Assembly (NCBI RefSeq): GCF_020497125.1 | Contig: NC_059075.1 | Location: 43,498,003 to 43,562,002, forward strand | DNA length: 64,000 bases | Direction of reading: 5' to 3' | From: Mauremys mutica | Taxonomy: Eukaryota > Chordata > Testudines > Geoemydidae | Shown: positions 10,138-20,903 of the stretch, piece after piece | How the letters are laid out: each line of letters starts with the position of its first letter | How positions within the stretch are numbered: the first letter of the stretch is position 1 | Notes under the pieces: generated by a model | Databases searched by the model: none | What the model saw: the letters and a program-made list of their open reading frames with translations, nothing else | Told to the model about the DNA's origin: nothing | Translations under genes and position numbers: made by a program

Positions 10138-12496
10138 ATCAAGGGGGGAAGAGAAAAGAAAATTGGTCCCGACTTAAGGTTGTTACTGGAACATCAATGT
10201 TAATTTTCACATTTACATTTTTGTTAAAACATGTATGAATGGTAGGATAGTCAAAACTTTATGTACACGATAAATTAAGATAATTTCCATGCTTTTAAAA
10301 TGGTTAGATGTTTTTTCTTTTTTTAACTAATATTCTTGGCATTTATTTTTTTCTCAAATGTTTGTTGGTCACTGGAGCAGCTATGACTTTAACCAAAAGC
10401 TTTTTGTCTGGGAATGTCCTTTTTAATATTTCTTTAAAACCAACCAAAGTACATTAAGAGCATACATGAGGCTCCTATGGGACTCACAAGGTCAACATTG
10501 ACTCCTGAAAACTCTGGACTGCAGCACACAAAACTGTATGTTTTGAAGAATCCAAGTTCTCCACCCACCCAAAAATAACTCTCTTATCTACACTGGAAGA
10601 TCCAGTCCAGGTTGTGCTTCCAAGCTGCACAGGAGTAGGGATGAAACTTGGAAAATCATCAGAGCCCGTCCTTGGTAGGAATTGTGGAACCAGCACCACA
10701 GACTTTATTTGAGCTGGAGAAGTCAGTAATAGCCGAAAAAGGAGAGAGGACTGGTCATCATTCAGCTAACTACCCTTTCTCTTTAAATATTCTATGGATA
10801 ACCCTTTATATGTTTAACTGAAGTGTTATGTGTATAAAACTATATGTGCTGAATTATGTTAATAAGATGCTTAGATACCCTGGTAATCCATACAGTATAA
10901 ATGTCTAGATTAGATATATAAAGTAAACTTATGTGGATACATAACTTTATGTAAAATACTTCCAATGCATAATCACATATGTACCCAAAACTGCATGAGC
11001 TGAACAGTGCCTGGCCTTGCACCCATCCCCATGCTCCCATTCAGATACCATAGACCTTCCCATCCAAAAGTAAGTCCAAGGTCCTGGATCTACACACTCT
11101 GTCAGCTGCTACAGGACCTGCTGCTATTCCCATTGACATCAGTGGTGTACCTGAAGGCCTTAGTGCATGTAGAGCTTGAAAGTGAAGCACGGACCATAAC
11201 TGGTCTTAGAAGCGCTGGATGGACTGGTTCAGCTGAGCGTCTAAGTTCTGTAACTGTCCTTGAGGAACTGAAAAGCTGCACATGGACTCGATCAGCTGAG
11301 AGGGAATGTAGACTATGGATTTCATTTTGCTTGTCAGCCTAGAGTGAGGAGCGGGGAATGGGGATCAATCGGTGCATGCAATTTTCTGGGGTGCAATGTT
11401 TGCAGGAGGTGAAAGCATTCTGTGCACCAGCCAGGTGGCAGGGAGAGGTCTCAATGTCAGAGTGAGGACAAGGAGAGTTTGAAATGTCAGGTTCCATGAT
11501 GTTGGGTAAATAGGTACACTTAATATATCGTTTTCAACTTTTCTTTTTTAAACTATGCAAGTGTTTCTGTACAGCAGTATCCATACACCTCATTATACCT
11601 GGGCACCTTTCCATTTGGAAGTAGGGACTGGGGAAAACATGACATTTTCTCATGTATGCAAAAGAGAACTTTTAACGAGTAGCTTCAAAATCAAAATACT
11701 TGAAGTGAACAGGAGGGAAACAAAATCTACTCCACCCTAATACTAATTGCCCACATTTTCTGCCAATGATCTTTTCCTTGTTATAAGTTACAGTTACAGA
11801 AGTAAAAAGCAGACTTAACAGAATCCTGATTGCACAGCCTAGCACCAATGCAAATCACATCTGATGGAGGCCGATACCCAGTGCCCCAGCTGGCACAGAT
11901 AGTCAGAGCTGTGACAAAACTTGCTCTGTTAGAATGGGGAAGATATAGTAGTGGAGGCCGAGGAACCCATAGACGCTATGCCCTTTCTTTCACAGCATCT
12001 CTAGAACACTGCGGCTGTCTGATTGGGAGAGGCAGAAACAGCAGAGGGAACTAAACCAGTGACAGTATTCTGAGAACACTATGGGATAAGTCTCCATTTA
12101 CACCAGTCCAACAGCATTGTAACTCCAGTGCTTCCATAGAGCTCTTCCACATTCCCACTGGTGCAAGTGAGAGGACACCCAGGCCTTATATAATTTATAT
12201 TGTCCTAAATTCAATACTATGTAGACATTGCTTTAAATTATTCCAAAGGAATCAGACAGGGAAATACTAAAAGAGTTTGGCTTGAAAGCAAAGAAAGGGG
12301 TGAAATTCCAAAGTTATTTAACAGAAAATTGAAAGGGATGAAGAGACATTGTCAAAAGGGCTTGAAAGAGAGACATCAGAGCAGCTGAAAGCTCTTGTTG
12401 GCTGGAACCTGCCAGAATATCCACAGTTACATGGTGTATCCTCAGCTGAAGGGGCTTTAAGTCTGTTGATGTAGGTCTGTATAATCAGGGAGAGAA
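10138..12496. other. No gene recognised; AT-rich unique-looking sequence
   Basis: Over 2 kb without a repeat I can name. Frames such as minus 10699-10484, plus 11007-11342 and plus 11830-12054 have ordinary random composition and no domain resemblance. Confidence 0.5.
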
Positions 12497-12672
12497 AGTG
12501 GAGAGAAGATACAGGAGGGATAGAGACAAAGAAAATAAAAGAGAAACAAAGGAAAAGAGAGAGGAAAGAAAGGACAGAGATAAAAGGGAAAAGAAGAATG
12601 AGAGAACATGGAGGGGTGGGAGGGAGGGAAGGAGAGAGAAAGAGATGGGGAGGGGGAGAGAGAGAGGCTATT
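12497..12672. repeat. Purine-rich (GA) low-complexity tract
   Basis: The plus strand is almost pure A and G (gagagaaagtggagagaaga and similar). The 60-residue lysine/arginine/glutamate-rich frame at 12498-12680 is a product of this composition and is not a gene. Confidence 0.9.
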
Positions 12673-13429
12673 TTCTATAATTACTGTGGATTGGCTCGGA
12701 TTAAGGGCAACTAGCTATCTCTTGGTTTTTCCTTTTTATATAACAACTAATCTCCTTCTAATCAGTTATTATTAAATTATATTCCATTTTTAATTCATTC
12801 ACAGATCATTGGTGGCACAATTCGGACATCTGGACAGATAATTGAATAGAGATAATTTATGTAAATGAGGAACAGTTGTGTACAGAGGTGGGGGAGGGGA
12901 GAGTCTAACTTCTGAGGCCAATGACCTAATGAAGAATCTCCGAAAGCTGCAGCCACTCCCAGTGAGCACTCAGGCTCTGAGGTTTGAGCATTGGTGGTGA
13001 CATACATACATGCTGGGAGGCTCCAGTCAAGTGGCTGCCTGGACTAGACCTGACCTCTTGGCTCAGGAGACTAGGCAATAGTGAGCATCATTTTACTGTA
13101 GCCTCTATGCTACTCTTTGAGGCAGGGACTGTCTCGCTGTGTTTGGGGAATGCTGACCACATGTTGGGTGCTCCCACCATCAAAATACTACTAACCATCA
13201 CACACTCATCAACAACCTGGATGTGCCTGCCCCAGAGGAACTGCACTCACAGTAGAACCCAGGGACAGTCTGCATGCTACCTTCTTAGGCAATGTAGAGG
13301 AGTTGATGAAGGCACAAAGGGATGGCAGCAGGCCCCGAACACAAACCCTGTGCAGACTGTCTTACTCTGCAGAACCGGGCCTGGAGCGCAGGCTCTGAAC
13401 TCTCCAACCTCCCACCAGCTGGGCACTGA

Positions 13430-13680
13430 GATTTATGGGTTTGGAGAGCAGGGCCATGTAATGGGCTGCACATGGACAGGGAACCAGGAACTCCTGGGCT
13501 ACGCTCTGATAGCTTCTGTCCCTAGAACATTGCTCAGCGCACCTAGCTGTGACACTGACTCAAAATACAAGTACTTCTTGTGCTTCAGTTTCTCCATATG
13601 TAACTTGAGAACAATATTACTAACCTATGTACATCCCAAGGGGGTTGTGTTGTTAAGATTTTTAGATTCACTGAGTATTA
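13430..13680 (+). mobile_element. MIR-type SINE, long but diverged copy
   Basis: Blocks follow the MIR order on the plus strand: a gaaccaggaactcctgggct block near 13481, a gctgtgacactgac block near 13547, cttcagtttctccatatgta near 13584, and a taatattactaacct-like stretch with gggggttgtgttgttaagat near 13640. The overlapping 252-residue frame (12984-13742) runs through this SINE, shows no protein family, and is rejected as a gene. Confidence 0.65.
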
Positions 13681-13689
13681 TTGGTTTAA

Positions 13690-14250
13690 AGGAGGCAAAT
13701 AACCAATACATTCTACTGGATAGTGCTAAGACTGCTTGTTGAGGTTGCCTTGTGCATGGTGCAGAAAAGTCAGCCTAGCAATGCCTTCTTTTGGAAGAAA
13801 ATGTCGGGCAGGAGGAGATGCCTCATGACAACTGGAGAGGGAGGGTGTTGCTGAGGCAAGTAAGTTATATTTACCCATCCCAGGAGGAGATGAAGTTTGA
13901 CAGAAAGAACATGGACACCACCTCAAATTCTGTGACTGAGCAATGTGCTAGGGACAGAGGCCTGGATAGAATATATCATAGTGGAGTCAGGCTTGGATAT
14001 GTCACCCCCTCAGCAAGCTTGCAGCCTGACAAACTTTGTGAGAGATTGAGCATTATCCCCAGCATCCTGGCCAAATTTCAACTCAAGTAATAACTTTCTT
14101 CTTCTTTAAAATCGACTCAGATGGACACAGTCGTCTTCTTTACTGCCTGCCCTAAACTATCACCTAGAGCTGCTGTACTTATTTCATAACAGCTGCTAAT
14201 TTGTACTGTCGGGGGGGGCATTTCAAAAGGAGGCAAACTGATGCCTAGTT
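13690..14250. other. No gene recognised
   Basis: Only short chance frames are present. A run of G (cgggggggggca) lies at 14211-14220. A tgtaaagtgctttgagatc stretch near 14259 resembles the 3' tail of a MIR- or L2-type repeat. Confidence 0.4.
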
Positions 14251-14319
14251 ACACCATTTGTAAAGTGCTTTGAGATCAAAGGTGACAGATAAACACAGGA
14301 GATGACCAAGACAAACGGT

Positions 14320-14765
14320 GTAACGAAAAGGGTAAAGGGGGAAATTTGGGGACATTTCAATTTATTGTCATCCATGTGGGAACAAAATGACCTGAGCAAA
14401 GGGACATGAGATGGGAGCGGCATGACTTCAGTGACCTGGGGAGAGAACAGTAGATGGGCTTAGGGGAGGTGATTTTCTCTGAGATCCTTCTACTGCTGAG
14501 CACAAGTGAAGACAGAAGATTGATTGATGCTGGAAACAGCCAGTGGATGTACTAATAGCCTAAAGCAGAGAGTTTAGGATTCACATGGCCCTGCAGTCTT
14601 CTGTAACATGAAGGGACTAGTTGGATTAGGTGGTCTCCACTTAAACAGATGGAGTACCAACCTCCTGGTTTCATAACTGATACACTCTATTAGGTGCCTT
14701 TAAACTAGCTTGGACAGGAGAGGAGTGGGATTTTTCAACTCTCAAATCACCAAGCATGCACCTTC
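14320..14765 (+). mobile_element. CR1 ORF1 fossil with SGNH/esterase-like domain
   Basis: Reading across stops and shifts gives the signature blocks of the esterase-like region of CR1 ORF1 proteins: an IVIHVGTK stretch (14366-14390) comparable with VHVGTND, a DFSDLGR stretch, a GEVIFSEILLL stretch (14468-14500) in place of the usual VVFSSILP-type block, SEDRRLIDAGNSQWM near 14510, and a GLHLNRWSTNLLVS-like stretch (14635-14670) comparable with the DGLHLS catalytic block. An AFKLAWTGEEWDF-like tail follows near 14700. The domain is thought to act in retrotransposition of CR1. Here it is dead. Confidence 0.7.
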
Positions 14766-15129
14766 AACAGAAATTAAGAAAGAAGATGGAGTTGCTTGAC
14801 AACAGAAGCAGCATGTGAAATGGACATGCACAAATTCACACTCTCCGCCACAGGATTGTGGGGGTGGCAGGGAGGAGAGGGATGAATCCTGTTGTTCTGG
14901 GCTCTGTGGCCTTGATTTTTTTGTGCTGCACTTAGATACGACAGAGATAGTCATATAGAGACCTATGATAGATACATCAATTTTCCTAAAAAGGGGGAAC
15001 ATTTGTATGTTTCATTGTGTTGGTTCTGTTTCTGTTTTTAAAATATTTCCCCTTTCATATTGTATTTGCATAACTTTTATTATCAACATATTTCACTTGC
15101 TATTGAGAAAATTACTGTCATTTAAAAAA

Positions 15130-15283
15130 ATATATCAATAGAAATAATTGAAAATTGGCTGAAGGACTGTAAATAATGAGTTATGAGTGTGAATGTATCA
15201 AGTTGGGCAAGGTGTCTAGTGGAATGCCCAAGAAATTTGTATTTGGACAGGTCTTGTTTAATATCTTCATGAGTGGTGTAGAA
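15130..15283 (+). mobile_element. CR1 reverse transcriptase fossil, upstream of a PLE insert
   Basis: One frame reads KLGKVSSGMPKKFVFGQVLF, then NIFMSGVEG (15198-15285). It aligns with the CR1 RT block of the type [23 protein letters not shown]. It stops at the junction with Penelope-like sequence at 15284. With 14320-14765 upstream and 16256-16860 downstream it probably belongs to one old CR1 insertion, though the spacing is shorter than in a complete element. Confidence 0.65.
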
Positions 15284-16250
15284 GGGCTTGTCTTGCAGTA
15301 GGAGACTTCTGGGTACACGTCTGGCTCTGTTGATCTGTTTCCTTATTTCCTCGTGTGAGTATCGTACTGCAAGACAAGCCCAAGAAAGAAACCAACAGAA
15401 CTCCACTGGCCATCACATACAGTCCCCAGCTAAAACCACTCCAACGCATCATCAGGGATCTACAACCCATCCTAGACAACGATCCCTCACTTTCACAGGC
15501 CTTGGGTGGCAGGCCAGTCCTCTCCCACAGACAACCCGCCAACCTGAAGCATATTCTCACCAGTAACTACACACCGCACCATAGTAACTCTAACTCAGGA
15601 ACCAATCCATGCAACAAATCTCGATGCCAATTCTGCCCACATATTTACACCAGCAACACCATCACAGGACCTAACCAGATCAGCCACACCATCACCGGTT
15701 CATTCACCTGCACATCCACCAATGTAATATACGCCATCATATGCCAGCAATGCCCCTCTGCTATGTACATCGGCCAAACTTTTACATCCTATGTAAAAGG
15801 ATAAATGGACACAAATCAGATATTAGGAATGGCAAAATACAAAAACCTGTAGAAGAACACTTCAATCTCCCTGGACACACAATAGCAGATTTAAAGGTAG
15901 CCATCCTACAACAAAAAAACTTCAGGACCAGACTTCAAAGAAAAACTGCTGAGCTTCAGTTCATCTGCAAATTTGACACCATCAGCTCAGGATTAAACAA
16001 AGACTGTGAATGGCTTGCCAACTACAAAAGCAGTTTCTCCTCCCTTGGTGTTCACACTTCAACTGCTAGAAGAGGGCCTCATCCTCCCTGATTGAACTAA
16101 CCTAGTTATCTCTAGCCTGATTCTTGCTTGCATATTTATACCTGCCTCTGGAAATTTCCACTACATGCATCCAACGAAGTGGGTATTCACCCACGAAAGC
16201 TCATGCTCCAATAGGTCTGTTAGTCTATAAGGTGCCACAGGACTCTTTGC
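15284..16250 (+). mobile_element. Penelope-like element with GIY-YIG endonuclease ORF, 5' truncated
   Basis: Penelope-like retroelements encode an RT followed by a GIY-YIG endonuclease. Here only the C-terminal part remains. From about 15370 the frame gives a conserved linker (KETNRTPLAITYSPQLKPL, then DLQPILDNDPSLSQALGGRP), then a Cys-rich segment (NKSRCQFCPHIY) and the endonuclease start YAIICQQCPSAMYIGQT with the YIG motif near 15762. A frameshift near 15790-15800 moves the rest (INGHKSDIRNGKIQKPVEEH, FNLPGH, then ELQFICKFDTISSGLN) to the frame ending at 16091. The 3' terminal repeat follows with acgaagtgggtattcaccca and tgttagtctataaggtgcca, ending at about 16250. The first 80 bases are inverted (see the finding on 15284-15381). 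It is a dead copy. Confidence 0.85.
16171..16208 (+). ncRNA. Hammerhead-ribozyme-like fold at the PLE 3' end
   Basis: Core box ccaacga (16171-16177), a 6-bp stem II (gtgggt, loop attc, acccac), GAAA at 16195-16198, and stem III gc-tcat-gc followed by TC at 16207-16208. The layout and spacing equal those of the copy at 9771-9808 although the stem II bases differ, with compensating changes (gtgggt/acccac here). The first box deviates from CUGAUGA at several positions, so activity of this copy is unlikely. Confidence 0.42.
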
Positions 16251-16255
16251 CACTA

Positions 16256-16860
16256 AATGTCTGAAAGTAACGTAGGAGTAATAATGAACAGAAAAATGGA
16301 CATGAGTTTGCTATGTGATGTGACTATAATGCAATTCTGAGCTACATACACAGAGATATGACCCCCCTGGAGCAGCTAGTTAATAGTGTCTCTCTGCCTG
16401 GCTGTGGCATGACTGCACATGGAACCTTGTGTTCAGTTCTGGGTGCCTCATTATCAGCAAAATGCTGAAAAATTGGAAAGAGTTTAGAGAAGTGCAATGA
16501 AAATGATCAGTGGGCTGGAGGGATGAATTAAATCTGCCTGGTTTGCTTAAGTGATAAATAAGCAGAGAGGAAATGGTAAGTCTTCGACTATCTGAAGGAT
16601 AAGGATTTAGGATGGTCTTGGAAGTGTAAGTAGGATTAACTGAATGAAATAAAGAACAGTAGGATTTGGGGTAAATAGCAGGCAACAGTTCCTGATGATG
16701 AGCTATACCAGGCTGTGGAAGTTTCTCCAAGGAAAGTGGCATGAGAGGGAGACCCTATTGTGTGGGATGTATAAAACTAAATTGGATGTTTTGAACCTAG
16801 GAGGTTTGACCTTCTCCTGTGTGGAGGCCACCACTCCAAACAGGCTGTCATCACAGGAAC
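16256..16860 (+). mobile_element. CR1 ORF2 C-terminal fossil, downstream of the PLE insert
   Basis: Blocks in CR1 order: VGVIMNRKMDMSLLCDV near 16268-16320 (compare LGVIVDSKLDMSQQCD), EPCVQFWVPHYQQNAEKLER near 16420-16480 (compare LEYCVQFWAPHYKKDIEKLE), and MKMISGLEG near 16497. The 3' portion carries a typical motif-poor CR1 linker (SRQQFLMMSYTRLWKFLQ) and a MYKTKLDVL stretch near 16770. Frames are broken repeatedly. It probably continues the fossil at 15130-15283. Confidence 0.65.
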
Positions 16861-17331
16861 TATTCAGTGCTGATGTCTCCTTCCATCCTTGAAGGATAAC
16901 AGTAACTGGGATGTTCTCTTGCACTCTTCTGCATATGCTTTGCTCTCCTGTCCAGACATCCAGGAGGCAGCTAATGACTCTTTTCTGTTTTCCAGGTCTC
17001 AGACAGCCCAAATCAACTTTTTCTCTTTTCCTGTATCCCATTCCAAGTTCCCTGGAGACTCCCAAGTAGGGGGTTCCTGCATCTTTTTATTTTAAAGTTA
17101 TATTTTATAAAATAAACCCCCTTTCAGCTACGGTAGAGAAGCTTCATCAAAAAAGTCTTGCAGTGTGTTCTAGAAGTGCCCAGGCTTCAGATTAGTCTGA
17201 CCTCCTCTGGAAACTTTCAGCAGACAAACCCTCTGGATATTTATCTCTGGTTTATCTCCAGGTCTCACATGGTTATATCCTGGGTGTTGTCAGATGCATT
17301 GTTCCAGAGGGGTATGGCTATCTTGGTAGGC

Positions 17332-17355
17332 CATGGATGTGGTCATGGATGTGGT
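17332..17355. repeat. 12-bp direct duplication
   Basis: Catggatgtggt occurs twice in tandem with no mismatch. Too small to classify further. Confidence 0.8.
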
Positions 17356-17439
17356 CACTAATATAGCTAGGCCTGACTCATTGATGCCTTTGAAAACCAG
17401 GACTAAGGCTTTCACTTAGCAAAAGAAGCGAAGTGGGAG

Positions 17440-17720
17440 TCAGCAGTGGGATGCTGGGTGCAGTCTCTGAAAGGCTTCTATGTTTAACCTCAGATACAGC
17501 AAATTAGAGTAATCCAGTCTAGAGCTGAGACATGCATAGATCGCAGTGGCCAGGTCATGGTCTGGGAGAAAGGGGTGAGGTCTCTTAGCAATCTGGAAGC
17601 ATCTGAAGCATTTCTCAGCACTGTCATGCCTGAACATCCAGGCTGATCAATGAATGAAACAAGATTATGAGGCATTGCACTACTTGACCAACAAAGTAAT
17701 AGGCACTTTCAATAAGAAAG
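17440..17720 (-). mobile_element. L2-type LINE fossil, end of RT domain
   Basis: The minus-strand frame 17637-17440 reads FRCFQIAKRPHPFLPDHDLA, then TAIYACLSSRLDYSNLLYLR and LNIEAFQRL. This matches the L2 LINE block of the type LRPFLSEDDLETLVHAFVTSRLDYCNALY. The SRLDY core is intact but the flanks are shifted and truncated. It is an old, dead copy. Confidence 0.75.
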
Positions 17721-17959
17721 GAAATCAATATCCTGGCTAGTTTGTTGAAGCACTTACTCCTCCCAAGCAGTATCGGTTTTGCCTGGGTTTAGTTTGAAAC
17801 GGCTGCTCTTCAGCTAACTCCTGATCTCTTGCAGGCACTGTGATAACTTTGTGATGGTGTGGGCTACCTGTGTCTAGAGAACACTGTGACAGGAAGTGTG
17901 AAACTGAAGTGGATACAGGGAGACTGACTCTTGACAAATTGTTATCAGACAGGATTCCA

Positions 17960-18220
17960 TTTCCTAATGTAGACAGGCCTTTAGCTCAACCAGCCCAACT
18001 CCCACAGCCAATGCAGGGTTGTTCGCTAGTGTGTGCTTTTTGGTATTTTGTCCAGGCTAGTTTGAAAAGTCCCAAGTGATGTGGCTCTTACTCTGTCCCT
18101 TGGGAAAAGGTTCCACACATGGTACAGATCATTGGCAGGGACATTTCCTGGTATTTACCCTGAATTTTCCCTTTCTTAATTTCATCCCATTCCTCCTAGT
18201 TACAGTCCTGAGTGAGTACC
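17960..18220 (-). mobile_element. CR1-like LINE 3' fossil, antisense
   Basis: On the minus strand the reading RNGMKLRKGKFRVNTRK (18215-18160) corresponds to the CR1 block [16 protein letters not shown]. It is followed by an LWNLFPKGQSKSHIT-like stretch and a WDFSN*PGQN stretch comparable with the HWNGLP and FKARLD blocks. Divergence is high and the 3' terminus is not clear. Confidence 0.6.
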
Positions 18221-18751
18221 ACACTAAGGGACTGGCTGTGCTTGGCTATTGGGTGGTGTGCAAGTGGTAGACTTCTCCCCCTTTCACCGCCCATGCAGGG
18301 GACAGCACAGTTGTTATTCCTGCACTTTTCTGATTAGAGTGAGTGCTACCTGCTGGAGCCCTCTGGAGTCTCTCCAACAGAGGCAAAGTGGAGGTGGCAT
18401 TAAGGCTCTATCTTCTCCATGGCTGGAAGGGCAAACACATGGACCTCTTTCTAAGAGGCAGTGCAGCAGACCCTTCCCACCCCTACAAATAGGTGTCAGA
18501 TTGCTCTGCGAAGCAATATGCCTACATGAGGTATTATACCTCTCAGAGTTCCTCTGGGGTTAAGATTGCTCCACACTGCCCCCAATGCCCATGACTTTTC
18601 CAAAGCAAAATGACAGTGGGTCAGTGAGTTTGATAGTTAATTCCCTTCGCACCCTAGAATGTGTGTCAGCTGAACCAGCCACTTTGAACATCTTCACATT
18701 GCCAAAGCATTCCCACACTTACTCTTTAGCAACAGTTATTTGTATAGGTTC
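18221..18751. other. No gene recognised
   Basis: Frames of up to 104 residues (18249-18563) are present on the plus strand but match no family I know. The sequence is of ordinary composition up to the hAT target site. Confidence 0.4.
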
Positions 18752-18759
18752 TTCCTTCC

Positions 18760-19162
18760 CAGGGGTGAAAGTAACTTAAAGACTTACTGGTTCACCAGAG
18801 TCCTGAGCAGGGGGCGTGGCCTCGACCGGAAGAGGCGGGGCCTTTAAATACCCAGGCCCTTTGAATCACCCCCGGAGCTACCAGCTGCAGAGGTGGCTGG
18901 GAGCCCTGGGGCTCCGGGAGATTTAAAGGGCCCAGGGCTCCCTGAAGCAGCAAGAGCCCCAGGCCCTTTAAATCACCGCTGGAGCCCTGCCGCCACTACC
19001 CTGGGGCTCCGGCAGTGGGGCTCGGGCAGTGCTTTAAAGGGCCCGGGGCTCCAGCCACTGCAGGGATTCCTGAGCCCTTTAAATTGCCAGCCTGGGGAAG
19101 CCGGTCCGGTCCAGCACGGCATACTGGCTCTACCAGACTGTACCGGCTTATTTTCACCTCTG
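18760..19162. mobile_element. Nonautonomous hAT element with 8-bp TSD and internal palindromic units
   Basis: The ends are caggggtgaaagtaactta and its approximate complement cttattttcacctctg. The element is flanked by a perfect 8-bp duplication, ttccttcc, at 18752-18759 and 19163-19170, as hAT transposases make. The inside is a GC-rich series in which ccctttaaat and atttaaaggg alternate with ggggctcc words, giving inverted repeats about 70-100 bases apart. It has no transposase. Frames inside (18893-19174 and others) are composition artefacts. Confidence 0.9.
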
Positions 19163-19170
19163 TTCCTTCC

Positions 19171-19849
19171 TTAATAACTGCCCAAGCTTCTTTTCTCAAC
19201 ATGTTTCTTGCTAAAAACAGATTTTAAAAATCAGCTTGGTATTGCCGCCCCTTTTAAGCCCTCCTTAATGTAATTCCTTTCACTTATAAGTGGACCTGCT
19301 TTCTCCCTAGTCCTTCATTTTGCTTTGGCAAACAGGAATCCCTCGCCGTCCCTTGCAACACGACAGATTCTACGATCTGGATTTTTCAAACTCTTTCAAG
19401 ACTAGGATTGGACCACAATTTAATTCCAATTTGCCCTAAATTCAAGTATTTGCCAAACAACTTTTGTTGAGTCTTTTTGAAGCTTCATAGTAACAGTCAG
19501 AGTATGGGACCTCCTGGAAAGCACTGTGTGGGTGTAATCCCCATGGCCAAGGTCTGCAGGAAATAATATGTTGGCTACCTCACCTTAGCCAGAAGACCAC
19601 ACATTGGCACATGTACCCTCCCACACACACACGTTAGAGTACAAGCAGCTGCAAATCTCATACACTGTGAGCCTACCCAAAGCATTGACAATAGGACAAG
19701 GGTCTACCTGGCCACAAGTCCTCACACTCCAGGATCCTTCTTCTGAATAGAAGTTTGAGCTGCCTGGAAGATTCTGTGCTCCTGGGAGATGTCAGGGGCA
19801 CATGAAACAGGGGAAGCATTGGACGGAGGAAAGAAAGTAGTTGGGGATA
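19171..19849. other. No gene recognised
   Basis: Plain unique-looking sequence with a short (CA)n tract near 19621-19630. Confidence 0.45.
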
Positions 19850-20898
19850 AAAGTAGAGAATGTATGAAAGGTCTTTTGAAATAGAAAATAGTTAAGGACA
19901 TAGAGGTGAATGGTAATTGGGATAAAAAATATCTGGTTTTATAAAAGGTAGGTCATGACAGAGCAACATGATCTCTTCCTTTGAGAAGATAACTAATTTT
20001 CTAGACAAAGGAAATGCAGTAGATCTAATCGACCTGGATTTCAGTAAGGCATTTGGTACAATTGCACATAAGAAATTATTAGTTAAATTGGAGAAGATAG
20101 GGAATTGTATGAGAATTGAAAGGTGGACAAAGAACTGGTTAAAGGGGAGACCACAATGGGTCATGCTGAAAGTTGAACTGTCAGGCTGGAGGAAGGTTAC
20201 TAGTGGGGTTCCTCAGGGATCGGTCTTGGGACCAATCTCATTTAACATTTTAATTCATTACTTTGGTACAACAAGTGGACTTGCGCTAACAAAATTTGTG
20301 GATGACACAAAGTCGAGAGGTATTGCCAATACGGAGGAGGACTGAAATGTCATACAAGAAGATCTGGAGGACTTTGAAAGCTGGAATAAGAGAAATGGGA
20401 TGAAATTTAACCGTGTAAAATCATATACTTAGGGACTAAGAAGAATTTTTTCTATAAGCTGGGTATGTATCAGTTAGAAGTGAAAGAGAAGGAAAAAGAC
20501 CTGCATATATTGGTTGATCACAGGAAGACTGTGATCCGCCAGTGTGATGCAGCTGTGAAAAAGGCTAATGCAATCCTAGGATGCATCAGGCGAGGTATTT
20601 CCAGTAGAGACGGGGAAGTGTTAGTACCATTGTACAAGGCACTGGTGAGATCTCATCTGGAATATTGTGGGCAATTCTGGTCTCCCATGTTTAAGAAAGA
20701 TGAATTCACACTGGAACAGGGTGAAGAAAAGGGCTACCTGGATGATCAGAAGAATGGAAAACCTACCCTGTGAGAGGAGCTTGGCTTGTTTAGCCTAACC
20801 AAACAAAGGCTGAGGAGAGATATGATTACTCTCTATAAATACATCAGAGGAATAAATGCCAGGGAGGGAGATGAGTTATTTTAAATTAAGTGCCAATG
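19850..20898 (+). mobile_element. CR1 LINE ORF2 fossil, 5' part (RT and following blocks)
   Basis: The RT domain is readable in the frame 19968-20345: VDLIDLDFSKAFGTIAHKKL, then [20 protein letters not shown], then LTKFVDDTKSRGIANTEED. The catalytic box reads FVDD where CR1 has F/YADD, so a key alanine is changed. The second part (20465-20773) continues with VKEKEKDLHILVDHRKTV, KKANAILGCIRRGISSRDGE and LYKALVRSHLEYCGQFWSPM. A LGLFSLTKQRLRRDMITLYK-like block is broken near 20780-20850. The same subfamily lies antisense at 59.95-62.79 kb. The LTR at 20904 splits the element. Confidence 0.92.
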
Positions 20899-20903
20899 CT
20901 GAC

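Noticed and set aside
12498..12680. Lys/Arg/Glu-rich 60-residue frame that looks like a nuclear protein
   Set aside because: It is the translation of an A/G simple-sequence tract.
12984..13742. The longest open frame of the window (252 residues, plus strand)
   Set aside because: It runs through a MIR SINE (13430-13680), has no domain resemblance and no conserved-looking segment. A frame of this length can occur by chance in 64 kb.
17281..17361. Gly-His-Cys repeat peptide (GHGCGHGCGH) at the end of a frame
   Set aside because: It results from a 12-bp DNA duplication (catggatgtggt twice), not from a metal-binding protein.
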